This document shows, in pieces, positions 25,501 to 40,500 of a DNA stretch of 64,000 nt (the first letter of the stretch is position 1; the number at the start of each line of letters is the position of its first letter). Position numbers and translations under genes: made by a program. The DNA is taken from positions 1,443,553 to 1,507,552 of the forward strand of contig VXBA01003135.1 in NCBI GenBank assembly GCA_013399895.1, in the 5' to 3' direction. The stretch comes from Serilophus lunatus (taxonomy: Eukaryota > Chordata > Aves > Passeriformes > Eurylaimidae). The notes under the pieces were generated by a model that saw only the letters and a program-made list of their open reading frames with translations, searched no databases and was not told the DNA's origin.

Positions 25501-28500
25501 TAGAATACATAAAATCATATGGAAACAAGACTCATCACACAAATATAGAGAAACAGAAGTTAAATTAATCACACAGGATAAACTGGCAATGGAAGAAGCA
25601 GCAAGTGCTGCCATATGAAAATTTTCCATGGAGTAAACTGTGTATGGGAAGGAACAGAGGTGTTTGGTGGGTAAAGGATACTGTTTTCACTTAGTAAGAT
25701 TGGGTCTCCATTTTCATTGAACAACTCCAGTCCATTTAAACCAATGTAGTATGGATCACCCCAGCTTGTTAGGAGCTGAAACTGGAAAACAACTAAAAAG
25801 CAAAATGTTGTTAAGGAAAATTTTGATGCTGTTACTTTGTCCCAACAGACTATTTAATCTGCAGTTTGAAAAATTATTGTGCAGCCCAAATCTGGGTGTC
25901 AGACACTCTTATTTGCAGCTCAGGAGAAAAAGCTACCAAAGTATCTGAGAAGAGGCCACACATTCATGTGTTATGTTCCATTTATTTATCCTCAAGTCAC
26001 CAAAGTCTTTATCACATTCTTGGTATCTTTTTCACTTCTTAAATTACCAGAAATTGTTGGATTCAAAAAGCTCAGGACTCATAACCATAGTATATAACTC
26101 TAAAATATTCTATATGACAAGTAAGAGAATGACAGAGAAGGATACAACCACATGGCATTAATGGTGCTTCATAGTCCATACTGGCTTGTTCCATTCTCTT
26201 TGACCCAGTCCTGCCAAAAAAACCAAGACAAAACAGGCTTTTTATGAACCCTTGGCTGGTTCAGAAAAGAAGAGAACAAATCCAAAAAACTAGGCCTTCA
26301 CAAACACCACCCCTAACCCCTCCACCTGTGATAGAGATTAGACTGTCCTCTGATCTCAATAAAATCTGGTTATCAGTTTATAGTTAAAACCCAATGAAAC
26401 ACTTCACCCTAAATGCCCCATTTTTCACCCAGGATTCCTCATACAATTGGCTTCGACAAAGAATAGGAAAGAATACTAAAGCAGTGAAGAGAAACTGTGT
26501 GGTTCAGATAACAAAAACATCCAACTTTACCTCCTGTGCACTTTATTAGTTGGCTGGGGCTGCAGATAGTCAAGAAAGAGAATTTCTTGGGCAAAGTCAA
26601 AATGGCAGTTGCCTGGTCCCTTGCGGATAAGGAACCCCTCCGGTGGGGAGATGCTGTGCCCATCCAGCAACACATGGACCACCTTGGCCTTGTTTCAAAC
26701 AATACAACATGACATGACATGATATGACATTATGGAAACTAAAACAGATTAACAAACAATTTCATTCACTTCAGAAGCTGAAATAATTTCAGTAATTGTG
26801 TTTATTTCATTTCTGTACAGTGTGACATCCTTTGGCAAGAGAAAGCCTAAACCAGCAGATACCAGTTGCAACCCACAGTGTACAATTCAGTGTCATCACT
26901 GACGCTGATGGGGATGAGAGGGGTGAGGATTTGGGGGAGGGAAATATTTTAGAAAAATATTGCTCCATCTCACTAGATCTCTGCAAACTGAAGCTTCCCT
27001 TCTTCACAGAAAGGGTGGTCAGGCACTGGCACAGGCTGCCAAGGGATGTGGTGGAGTCCCCATCCCTGGAGGGATTTAAAACATTTGTGGATGTGGCACT
27101 TGGAGCCATGGGTTAGTGGTGGCCTTTGCAGTATTGGGTTTTACAGTCGATGGTGATCTTAAAGGTCTTTTCCAACCTAAACAATTCCATGACTCCTGAG
27201 CCTGTCACAATATTTATACATATGGAATGGACAGACCTGGCTTTCCAGTCAGCACATGTCACAGAGGTGATCTGAGGAGACAGTAGTTATTATGCACCTG
27301 AATGCACTGCTAAGCCAGGCCTGACTGCTCAGCCCTGGCTGGAGCCACCCCTCCAGAAATCCCACAGCCTGTGCTCTCTCCAGAGCAGACTTTTGTGTCT
27401 CTGTTGCATTTACAGAAGCCTGCATTTCACAAGGTCTATTTATCTTTGTGGCAGGTGGCACTTAAGACTTTTCCAGGATCACACATACTCATCTGCCAAG
27501 CAGTGCTGTATGTAACCTAAGGGCATATGAATAAAGAAAAGGTACCTGCAACAGATAGAAAGAATTGAGCTGTGTCCACATCATAGATGCAAACACACCT
27601 TATACAACCCCTGAAGATTAAACTGAATACTTCAGTCATATTTTTCAGACGATGCAGGAGCCCTGGCCCCTTCACCCTCCCCCATCTGAACCATCTGGTG
27701 TTGTGCCCATGATTCCAGCCACAGAACAATTCAATCATGCAGCAACAATTCATCACTGCATCATGCCCTGAAATATGTTAAATAGAACTTAATGGTAATC
27801 ACAAGCAGAATTTATTGCCCCGAGTCTTTCATTAAGTACCAGTTTGGAAGGAATAATACCTGTAAAATATAACAATATGGCCTTAAAACTGGCACTATGA
27901 CTAAAGCCTGCTGATTAATGGACGGCACCAAAATAGATTCATTTAGTTAACAAAAGACATAATTTAGTCTAAAGGTAATGTTAAGTCAGTCTTCTCATCT
28001 TTGGATTTCTTGCTGAGTGATGATAAAAAAGACAATTTGAGGTTAACATAGGTTTGTATGCAAATGTTTAATTTTCACCATTAGGATCAATTAAAAATAT
28101 ATTTGCAATATTTATAGTTAAAATTCTCATTTCAGGTGTCTAGCTGAGAAGAACTTTAAAATACTCTGAGAATTCTAAAGGTGCTGTATATTATCAATGA
28201 CGTGATATTCAGAACAGTTCTTGTATTTTTTTTCCATTAGTAAAGGATGTTTTATTCAACTATAATTCCATGCAATACCCCAAAAGTAACTAATTATCAG
28301 GAAGACTTTTTTCACAAAAGCATTTCCTGATTTGAAAACTTTGGGTATTGTACTAGACCAGAGGAAGTGCTCAGTTCATTTCCAAGCGGGCTAAGGATTA
28401 ATTAGGAGGGAATGTTTGTATGACTACCAAATGTGGAGAAATACCTATTTCTGGTTTCATCTTTAATACACTCAGAAGCAAAGGAAGGAAATATCACATA

Positions 28501-31500
28501 TTCATGATATATTCATATCAGAAACTCTTCTGCATGGTACTGTCCAGCTGAATAAGTCTGCCAGGCTAAGGAGAGCAAGTGAACAATCCACTGGAATACA
28601 CTTTCCTAAATGGAAACACGTAGTGAATGGGAAGTCTGGAGACTTAAGAGTTGAAATCTTACCTATCATACCACAGCTGCTTATATTTATGTGCCCTTTA
28701 CAGCCCTCATTTCTAAGTAATTCCCATCATCTGAGAAGGCACTCAACCGTCACATATTGCATTTTACAAATCACATAACAAAGCTTTCACAAGGTGATTT
28801 TTCACAGGGCTGGAAATAGCACCCAAATCTTCATTCTGACAGTTCCCTGACATTACCCTCTCACACTAAAGCTGTGAATAGAATCCAGCAGCCTGCAGCA
28901 GCCTAGAAAATCATCATATCTCATACCCAGGGACTGTTTCTTAGAAGGAACAGCAATACTTCAGGAGACAGATGTCATGATGCCCTGGGTTTACAGCCTA
29001 AAGCCTCTTTACTGTGGCCCAGCCAATATCTTGCATCTTCAGTTTTCCAAATAATTAATTTTATTCTTTTACCGGGCTGCAGGAATGGGCTCCTCCCTTA
29101 AAATGTACCCACTAACTGTTATGGGACTTTTACTATGCATGCAGGTGGCACACCTGTATCACACACCCTTCTTTTTCCCACCTAGCCAAGAAAACTGCTG
29201 TAAAGGCAACTCTCCTCCATTTTTTTCTTGGTTTGGCCTCCAAAGACCAAACTCCATGTTGAACTTTAGAAATTTAGAAAGCACTGCTCAGCAACAACTA
29301 AAACAGCTGTGTATTATCAACATTATTCTCACCCTCACTCCAAAACACAACACTGTACCAGCTCCTAGGAAAAAAATTAACTGTATCCCAGCTGAAATCA
29401 GGACACAAATCTCACTAAACCCCCTGGTTTATACAGGGGGTATATTTAGATGATAAGCTCAAAATGCTGCAGAACCCTTCCATGTGTCAAATGTGCTGGG
29501 TTAATGTAACATAGCACAAAATCAGGTGCCATATGTTAAGATCTCCAGATAACTGTGGTTTAATTGAAAGATCTTATGCTCTGGCCCTCTGGGAGTCTTT
29601 AGCACCAACAACCCCCATGCTGCTACTAAAAGATGCCACACATTGTTCATATTAAAGCAAGTCCTGTAGGGTAAATTTACACAATGACACAGTTTACCAC
29701 CATCTTGCCAATCCTATGAATGGTTCACTTTCAGTCTGAGATTTTTTCCTCAAAACTCTGCTTATGCTTTTTGTCCTGTCTCTCTCTACATGTTTTAATA
29801 CACACCAACATTTTTCTTCTTATCTGTTGACTGAATTTGGACATCAAGAATGCAACAGTTGTGTGTCAAGGGGAAAATCTGGAAACAAATGGATTCATAA
29901 ACCTTCTGTGTAATGAACAGCAACTGTTTCATTATTATTAGAAGTGCATGTGTAGCAAGGAATGGAGGGACAGCCAACCTCAGAGGTGTAAAATTATCTC
30001 CAACAGGTGTTAATTGCCAGTCAATTCCAGTAATTCAGTATGAAAAAACATATACAAACGAAGCAATTTGGAAAAAAAGGGAGAAGGTATGCTATACAAT
30101 TTTTAGCTAAACTATTCTAGCCAAACTGTTTAAAGATAGGAACTTTTCCTATTAAGAGTTCAAGAGACTCCTCCTGCTTCTTGGGAAAGGCAATATTGAA
30201 TGACTGGTCTGCTAAAACTGAACTAACCAGAATTTCTGTTGGAAAAGTTTCCCTCTTATATCATTCCCCATATTCCAGGAAACACAGAATCATAGAGTAA
30301 GTCTAAATATTAGATATTGAGAGGATACCTCTTCAGAATCATATATCTTGAAAATAATATGTGGTATTGTATGTGTCTCTTAGAAAAATCAGCTTTGAAG
30401 ATTTCTTTAAACTATCTCTGGCTTTTTTTCAATCTGTGCTGTTTGTGGAGACAGGAATGCATTACACCTGCCACAAAATCCAGACTCAGACAATCTAGAA
30501 AGATTTATGGTGTTCCATTAAGGCAGCTCTATTCATTCATCATAGTACCAATTTTCCAATGCACTGCTGTATATTTTTGCTGGCAATGCTCCTTTTCTTT
30601 TACTTACCCCTCTGTAGGTATCCTCTGGAGATTTATTATAGTTCCAAAAGCGAAGCCCTGCAATACTTTCAGTTTTATCAAAATGGATCGTGAGCAGATG
30701 ATCTTCTCCAAAAGAGAAGGGAATGAGCCACATGTGGTCATCCTCCACTGTGATATTAGTCCCATCTATTAACCTATAAAGAGAAAAATCCATTAGCTGC
30801 AGAAAGGGAAAAGCTGATTGCTCTCACAAAAAGCAGGGACTTTGCTACATGTTCACTTTATTCTAGATGCCACTTTCAGCTTCCAGGGCTACTCATGTCC
30901 ACATGAAGACCATAGAAAGCACAGTAACCATAAAAAATAACATGCGGTTGTTCAATTAAAGATAGTGGTGGGAGAAAAAACAGTACTTTCTGTAGTTAGG
31001 TCTGTTTGAGGAAAAACAGCAGAATCCTGAGGTTTCCCTGTGTGAACAAGGGTGGGCAGAGGAAAGCTCAACTACTTTTGAACCAAAGTGGCTGAAGGCA
31101 AAACTCTAAGGCCCAGACATGATATAATTTATTAATATAGTTCCATGCCTAAATTAGTGTACCTGGCACTGTGCAGTGTGTTACTGTGCCAATACAATTC
31201 TGTTGAATCCAACGAGGAACTGAGTGGCAGCTGGATAACCCTGAGAAGAGCCAAAGTTTGTTCATATCCTCCTTCATATTCACAGCCAGGCACATCCCTA
31301 CTTTTTAAAAAGGCTTCCTACCAGCAGGACAATGTGTTTTCATAACAGTACAGACTTCAGGCTGGCTAGATAAAGTTATATCTGTTATTTCCTCATTTTT
31401 GGCTTTATATTCTTCTACCACAAACTATGGCAGACAAAGATGGAGTAAAGGAGAATATGAATTAATTGTCCACTCTTAATTACTTTGGTACACTGCCCAA

Positions 31501-34500
31501 AAAAGTAAGTATATACTTAATATTTATTTAAAAGTTTAATGGAAGAATGAGTGTCAGACTTGGCAGAAAAAGATTTGAATAATGATACTTTCACAGAGGA
31601 ACTAATTAGGAAGTCCAGGAGAGAAGACATAATTCTTGACTTGGTCTTGAAGAGCACACAGGACCTATTCCAACGTTGCCACAGTTGAAGAGCAGTGTAG
31701 TGTACTCAAATTCAACACCCTTGAAGAAATATCAGAAGCTAAAAAAGCCTCTACTTCTCGTGCACAAAAAAGTTCTTAAGCAAAACAATCAAATATGTAA
31801 AAAAGAAATAAATTTACAATGTATCCCACTCACTAAGAAAGACCTTAGAAAGGACCTTTTAAAACCCAAAGGCAGCCTGGCTCAGTAGCAGGGTAAACAA
31901 ATTTATTATAAGCCATCTTTCAACAAAATTCATGATGAAAAAACCCCTAAATGGATAGAACTGTAAACTCTGGAAGGTTAAATGTGTGTGCACAGGCCAA
32001 AAAACAGTATGAAGGCTGGCAAGCAAAAGGTACCATAAATAAAATTCCTCAAATACACCAGGAGAAGATTTCTTAGATCTTGGTGCCTACAGAAGAGATT
32101 TTCATACAAAAAGGCAGAAGAAATCATATTATTAAGAATTATATGCAAGTAAGCTTGACATCTGTATTAGATTAGCAGAAATTACAAATAACAGAGCTAG
32201 TGCACATGTAAATAAATAACAGCATTCTAAGGAAGACTACAGAGGCTTTGAAAAGATAAGTCCTAATTCAGAAACCCAGTCACAGACCATAAACATGCCA
32301 GAGGAGAGGATTGCAACTGAAAATACCCTTTAAAATGGAGATATGACTCAGAAACAACAGGATGCAGCTTCAATAACAACCAAATGCCAAATCTTCTCCA
32401 GATATACAGCTTGTGATTTCTATACTTCCACCATTTAGGATGCACAAGTTAATTTGAGGAAATATACTTGTCAATGAATAAAACTTCACTAGAACTACAA
32501 AAAAAACCAAAACCCTGCAAAATTGCCAAAAGAATGGCACCTATTTGTGCAATTCCCCAATACATCCTCATCCTTCGCTAACTTGAAAATTTTCCTTGAA
32601 GTTATCCAGAAATCCTGCATAAATACCACTGAATATGCACAGACAGATGCTTCAAAACACCCACATTTCTTCCTGGAAAGTCCTTGGCAGAAATACCAAC
32701 CAGGCCTGTTACCATCTCCCAACTCAAACACCAACTTTTGGAAACATCTCATTCATGTTTCTACAACAAGCTGTTCCTGGGCAGCTTGTGAATTCCAAGA
32801 ATGAGCAGTGATGAGATGAAAATCATGTTTGCATTAACATGTGTTAACATAATAGAAGCTTATATAATTCTGTCGCATTACAAAATCTGATGTAAAATGC
32901 ATCCAAGTCTTTCATTACTTACTTTTCTAATGTTCTGGAATCTCCTGTGTACTCTGGAAGATCATTCAAGTCTTGGGGTGAAGCAGAAATCTGTTCTGTG
33001 GTTATTTTTAATGCATGACCATTCTTTCCTATCACTTCAAGTCCTGTCAGTCCAAGGTAGTGAGAGTCTCCCCATGTCATGGTAAAATTCAGTTGCAGGC
33101 CTTAATAAAAGAATATAGATGTAATTTATCTACATTCTTACTAGTTTGAAGTAAGGAGAAAATATAAATGGTCAGCAGTCTGTATATTTTTTATAGTTTA
33201 AATAACTTTATATGCTGGATTTGGATAGTTCCTGGTCTGTCCCTACCTCCATGTAACAGCATTTTCTTTTAATGTGTGTTAGACCCTTTAGTGGGCTCCC
33301 AACACCTCGTTCGCTTTTAACTACACAATTCCTGATCAAGCACATTACCAAGTGTCTCATTACTGTGATTGCAGACTGACAGTAATTCAGTGACACATCT
33401 AAGCAGTTACATGACAGATTTTGTGATTATGCAGACACAGAGAAGACTGATTAGTCTGAAGTCTATCCATCATCTTGCACCAGCTAAATGACTACATAGA
33501 TTCATATAAATCCAGCCTCTCATAAATCTATAAATTGTTAGAGTACACCAACTCATAGTTGAAGCAGAGAACAAATTTGGTTTACCAGTATTTTTAAATT
33601 ACTTTCCTCACATCAGAACTGGACACATGGAAGTATTTAATGGGACAGCATCAGTAAAAAGCAGCAATATTGATTAGTCTGCATACCCAAAAAATAAATA
33701 GGAAACTGAGAAAACAGAAGGTTGTATGTTTATTTTCAGTTTCACCTGTTTTATGACTTACTGAAAAAATAGAAGACACAGATATAAAAAGTAATATTCC
33801 AATCTGGTCAGATTCCAAAAAAAATCCATCACTGTAAATTAAAAGTATCTTTCATTTCAGATGCTACAGAAACCTACAAATAATCAGGTTGGATAATTTC
33901 TAAAGAAGCACCAGCAGGCATGGTGCTCTGTAAAACAAACAAGATTAAGTCATCCAGCCCAAATACCTCTACATAGCTATTGCAAGTCTTGATATACACA
34001 CAAATTCACTTGGGTGTAAGATCTCATTAGCATTTGCAAGGACAGGAAGAAATAAATAGTTTTGCCAGCTGACAAATTTGAAGTTCTGGCTACATTGATA
34101 TTAGATACCATTCCCAGGACCACTGCTAAGACTGAACTTGCTCAGTGTTCAGGCCTAAAGAGTTCTCAGAAAAAATCCAGGTATGTTTCCAATGGAAAAG
34201 CCATAGTGGAGCAGCCATCCATACAAGGTTCAGTACTCACTCCACCATGGCAATGCCTTCAGAGAATCTGAAGATGATGCAGGGGGAAAGGGACCTCTGG
34301 AGGTGCCTAATGCAAGCCCAAACCCAGGGCATGTCCATCAGATCAGGTCTCTAAGGATCTTATGCAGTGGAAGTTTGCATATCCCCAGAGCTGGCAGATT
34401 TCAATCTCTCTCTCAATCCCTGTGACAGTGTTTGATTGCCCTCAGAGTGACAAAGATTTCCTAATACTCCAGTTCTGGGCCACCCAGGAGCTATCTGGAC

Positions 34501-37500
34501 AATAATTTAAAGGTCCACAGAGAGTTAGCTTTGTACAGGATTAAGAAATCAAGTATTTTAAGCATGGATATAACATTCTGATCTAGCTTTACTTTAGGGT
34601 TTCCATTGTCAATTCAATTTGAAAAATTCATTCAGTCTACATAAATACACAGGATTGGGAGAGAATTACTGGGTAAGGGACACAGCTATTATAAATCCCA
34701 TTCAGGGACTAGGCAAATGGCTAATGTTATTTTTCTGAGATTAAAAGCCAACTGTTTCAATATAATGTTGCAAATGCCATAGTAAATAAAGCTTTTGCCT
34801 TAAATATTCAATTCTTTATTCTAGAGCTGACATCTGTTACAAAATTCTGTAGAGTTCTGATAAATCAGATCCTCCTTGATAATATGTTGGGGGGGAGAGT
34901 GGTTAAGGAAGAATTAAGTATAAGAACTTACATTTTCCAGTAAATATTCCCATTTCCTTAGGTGTACATTCAGAGAGAGAGTCTGGTTCTTGAGCCTAAA
35001 AAGGAAGTCAACAGATGTAATGTTGCATATAGATTACAGACTGTTCATAAAGTGAATCCTTGTATATTGTTTCTTTGGTTTTTATTATGTCCAGCCTTTT
35101 AGATATCAAACTCCCCCTGGCCTCCTCACCCAGGCTGTCCTGCAAATAATGGAAAACATGCCACAAAATGTAGAAGATCATATGGATCCTCAGAAAATCA
35201 GGAGTATGAGGGTGGGTTTTTTGGTTAGTTCCTACAGAAATGTTGAATGTGACACTCTATACTGTGAGCTCAAAGAGGCTGAAATTCTTAAGTCACTCTT
35301 CTTTACCTGCACACTGCCACTCCCAAATGGTAACATGCTGGATTTGCAGTATGTTGCAAGCACATTGCAGAGACATGAAGTCTGGAAGGAAGTCAAGCCC
35401 AGAGAGTGGCACCACAATTCCTTCTCAAGAATTAAGAGGCAGAACAAACAAACAAACTTGCCCAAAACCTTGTGCTTGTTCTGTGAAAATTCTAATTAAA
35501 AAGAGCCTATGCTATTCAGCATAGCAAATCAGAGAGTGAATAAACAGAGACCGAAATTGGCTGATCACACTGGGGCAATCAGGGTAGTACAGACAAAGAA
35601 AAATGGCAAAGGCTTGCAGATAGGGTTCATTTCATTGAGTGAGTGTGATAAAATGGCTAATTCTGCTCACTGTGGGCAAATGCAACAATGCTACAGACGA
35701 GGAAAACAATCCTAACTTTACATATACCAGTACTGGGATCCAAAATTAATAATAACAGATTAGAATGACATCTTGGCATTCTCATAAGTAGCTCCATAAA
35801 AACATCAGCTCAATCCTCATTAGTAGTCAAAAATCCAAACAGGAAATGAGAAGTCCAGACTCTCTCTCTAGTTTAATTCATCATTAGAAGTAAACTTCCT
35901 GTCATCCAGAATACATCAAATGGACACATACTGTGCCTAAAAATAAATAAAAGACCTGTCAACTCTTTTCTCCTACTGTTGCTTTAGATCACTGACATCC
36001 TGGTTCTCATGTGTCTGTTCCCAGAGAGCAATATCCTTCCTGTGGCAGCAAATGTCCCTGTGGTAATTAAGGTGATTCAGGTGAAACAGATTAAGAAGTG
36101 CACACTGAAATAAATACACATACATAGGGAACCTAGAGAAGGTGGAAAATCCTTCCTATTGGGGGGTTTTCATGCAAAACAGTGACTCTGATGTCTGATT
36201 CATCTTCCTCAGTCAACTTTAAAAGACCAGCTTGGGAATTAAAATTTGTAACTTTACAGAAAATCAAAACCCAGGGGCACAATAAACTTACTGGGTTTAT
36301 ACATTGCAAAATAATGCCCTCCCTTGCAGATCATAAACCACCTGTGCCAGCCACTTTATCACCTCTTTTCTCCCTTCCTTGTCTACTCAGATTCCTTCCT
36401 TCCACTAGTACCCACTCTTTTCTTTCAGATATGGTCTAATTTTATACTATTTCAACCACTTCTTCCTGTCAACATTGTCCTACCTGTGTTCTCTGACTCT
36501 TATGGCTAAAATAACCCAGCAACATAGTGCAGGAGTTATTGGAAAAGCAATAAAATTAGGAAGTATTACCATGGTCCTACACCTGACCATACTGGACAGC
36601 ACCTTCTCTGTAAGGAATAACTGAAGTAGGACTAACTTCTGGAAAAGAGAGATTTAAAAAACTCTAAAACAAGGGCATAAATCTCTTGAGTGGCTTGAAG
36701 AAAGGAATGGGGAATAGTTGTTTAGTTTCTTCCAACACAAAAACGAGAGGACATTAAATGAACCTAGAGACAAACAGAAGTTCTTTGCTGGGCAACCTGC
36801 CACAGAGCATTGTAAATTTTAGAAGTGCACACGGGTTCAAAGAGCTAGTGGATGAATTAATGCAATAAAGATCTGTGGCAGGATACTAAACACAGAGGTT
36901 AAGTGAAAAAGTCCTCACAAAACACATTTCTAAGGGCTGGAGGAGTGTTTCAGAGAAACACTAATGCACGTTTGTGCTATTCTCACATTCTCCCTAAGCA
37001 CCTACTATTGGGCAGAGCTGAATCAACTGCACTCATTACAATTCTGATTTGCTGTAAAAGTCAACATGTTAAGGATTACTTAATTCATGGGGACAGACAG
37101 ATGACTATGGATAACACTGACACAAAAGACACTTCTGCAAGAGCTTCTGAAAAGTTTTGCAGTAAAACACCATTTCATCTACTGAACAGGGAATAAGGGT
37201 AGAATGATCCACAGTAGAGACTGTTCAAACCCAATACTGGTCTGACAATGTTATGCTGGGGAAGACAAATTGCCCAGCAGATCTGGCAGCATAACCAGCC
37301 CTCTACAAAAATCAGCAAATATACAGTGACAGGGAGATCGATGGCTCAGTCACAATAGCTTTTGTTATTCCACTGCTGATACAGCACATTGCATAGAACA
37401 GGGGTATGAAGGGCATCAGAGATGAACAGCAAAATGAAACGGAGAGATTAAGGACCACACAGTCCTAGGCCATGCTTCTGCCATCTAAGAGGTCCTGGTG

Positions 37501-40500
37501 AATGCTCACAATAAACAAGTGACCAAGAAAAGAAAGGTGAACTTCAAATTGTGTTCATGATATCCTGCACTGCATAAGGAGTCTGAACAGTTTGACACCA
37601 TATGCAAAGATGGGACCAAAATTACTGGAGAAGTCCAAAGGTTAGAGACAGTGACTCATGATCTTAACAGTCAAATTTCAGTGTCATTGAATTTCCCCTT
37701 GTCATGTAAGGCCCATGAAAGAGAACAAGACAAACAGGGTTTGACAACCACACAAGGCTCACTAGGAACCACATATCCCTGGGAGCAGTTTAGCTGGACC
37801 AGCTGGAATTTGGATTGATTCAGCTTTGCATCTCCTCACAGACTCACAAGAGTGTGTACCCCAGAGACAAAGAACCCCATTGATGCCACGGTAAATGCTT
37901 ATGAAGATTTTGAGAAAGTAAAAAGATTTTAAGGAACTTTAAGATCAACATCTGCCTCACACCATCTTGACGAGAAAATCTTGCAGAATCTTTGCTCAGA
38001 CACAGGACTGTTGGGCTGGAATGGTACAAGACAAGACTCCAGTGCTTGAAAATAGCCTTCCTCCAAAGAGTAAAATACTTACTGCACAGAATAGAAAAGG
38101 GGCATTTTTCTGCTGCAAAATGCACAAAAGCCTGTGGAGATATTAGTCAAAAAAAGAGAGGAAAAATAAGTGGAGGGTGGACAGGAAGAGATCCTTCTCA
38201 TTGAAGACACTTAATTTGTGGAGGAAGAAAATAGCAAGGATACATTCTGTATAGAAAATATGGAAAAATCTTTGATTTGGAGTGACAGGAAGCACAGCTA
38301 ATCATTATATGAGTAACTTTATGTATCACTGGCAGTGCATAAACCTTCAGGAGTACCTAAATCAAAAAGAACTCCCTCTAATCTCTGTCCAAGTAAGTAA
38401 AGGGAAAAAAGCTAAAATAGCTTTCCTGGTAGGCTCATTAATTAGTCAGGGAAACCAAAATTTGGAGGAACTTCTGGGATTTAAAAAATCACATAAATTA
38501 TTGAGCTGGTGAAAAAAACTCTTCAAATTAGTCATAGTTGTATTAGTTCTTCTGCAGAGTTTTATTCCCCCGTGGAATTCTATCTATTACTTCCATGTCA
38601 TGTTGCAGAAAGACAATTTTAGAGAGTTCTGAATGCAGTGGCCCCTACCTGTTGCTCCTCTATTCTCAACCCTGCTTGTGTAAAAGGTCTTTCATCTCCC
38701 TCCCTGTCAGCAGTTGTTGGCCTCTTCAGCTCTTCCTCGTATCTCAAGGAGCTGCCATTTTCCATGTCTCCATCATATGTCTCATCATAGCAGTATATAG
38801 CTTCAAGAATATCATCATCAGTAGTGAACAATATTGTATCCCCAAAGTGCTCTGGAGCTGAAGGCAACACACAGAATTAAATGGAGAAATAATACAAAAG
38901 AATATATAGTGTGATAAAAGTTATTTTCGGTCCTTTACATTTAATTTGCAGCAGTATTTAAAGATAATATATGATAAATTGATACTGGCTACTGATAGAA
39001 TTAATATTTCACACTCAAACTTCTACTGCATGGCAGAAAAGCCTAGAGAATTCAGTTAAACTTTGAATACATATAAAAGACAATGGGAAAAAAGCTTCTC
39101 CATCACCTTTTCCAAAAGGCATTATATGTGAAAACAAGTAAAAAGCTGCAACTTTTCAATTTCTAGGGACTATCTGATATTATTGAAACACAGACTTGAT
39201 GTTAATACATGGTTAAGAATGGAGATTAGCTCTACATGCTGAAAAAAGCCACAATATCAGTGAGGAATGCATTAATGGGCTTTGCATTACATTTTCAAAT
39301 TCAATATTACAGAAAGTGCTCGCTTGCTTTGAAGTGAAAAGTGATAACAAACAAGGCAAATGCATTTGTTTGCATTGTACTGCTGTTTCCAGAGAGAAAA
39401 TAAGACAGGATAGGATACCTCCAGCCAAGGTTCCCGAAGCCTTCACAATTTCTCCTTTAAAGATGCATTGTTCATCTAACAGCATGACAATGTCTTTCAC
39501 ACCTCTGAAAGAGTGTATGCGAGATTTATTGTAATTCCAAACCCTAATCATAGCTACCTGACAGGGATTCACAAAGTCAATAAAGATAAAGTGAGGTTTC
39601 CCAGGGGTAAAGGGTGCCAGCCAGAGATGCATATCATCCTGTGTCCGATTTACCCCATCCATTAGGTTGGTGATTATTCTGGGATCATTTCCATAAGATG
39701 GTAAAATATTTATATCAGGTGGTTCAGCTGTTATTTTTGCAATCTGAACAGGCTCTCCTTTAGAACTGAAAACTTCAATTCCATTAAGACCAACGTAATG
39801 TCTGTCTCCCCACGTTGTTCGAATGTCTATCACTAAGTGCTGCCCATAAGGTAAAACAGGGATTTTAAAATCATTTCCATCATATGCCTCCACAGGATTT
39901 TCTTCTTCTTGCCTCTTTGGTAGTGTTTGTAGCCCCTCTTTTCTCATTTGCTGATATTCTCCAGCCCGGTTGATTTTCTGTTGATGGAGAAACTCATCAA
40001 AGATATCCCCTTGAAAATCCATGTTAGAGATTCGGCCACGATGGGAATAATTAAACTTCACCAAGGAGTTCCAGGACTCCTGCAGAGTGTGTTCTTGTTC
40101 ACTGCACCACTTCGCTCTAGAGGTTGCTTTGTCCTTGATGGAAAAGTCTTCATCTGAAAACAATATTACAATGGCATTTAATGTATGAACAGAACTGGGA
40201 ACAAACCATTAAGACACGGCCTTTCCAGAATTATGCTGGTCATATTCATGTCCCTTACTGTGAAATTCTCTCACAGTAGCACTTTTATATTGCCTCCTAT
40301 TATGAAGGTACATGTCCCAGTTTCCCTTCCACATTTAGACATAATGAAAATAATCACTTTTAACTATTGAAGAGCAGAGCTCAGGCCACGATACAAACTG
40401 CAACTAAGTTTGAGGCTGCAGATTCTTGACTCAACCCTTAAAGAAATTGGGATTTTGTCCAGTGATACTTATTGTGTGGCTGTCACAACAGGCTAAATCA

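Noticed and set aside
31550..31900. Possible retroelement internal region in the intron between exons 14 and 15
   Set aside because: Some phrases feel LINE- or LTR-like, but I could not match them to a family well enough to annotate.
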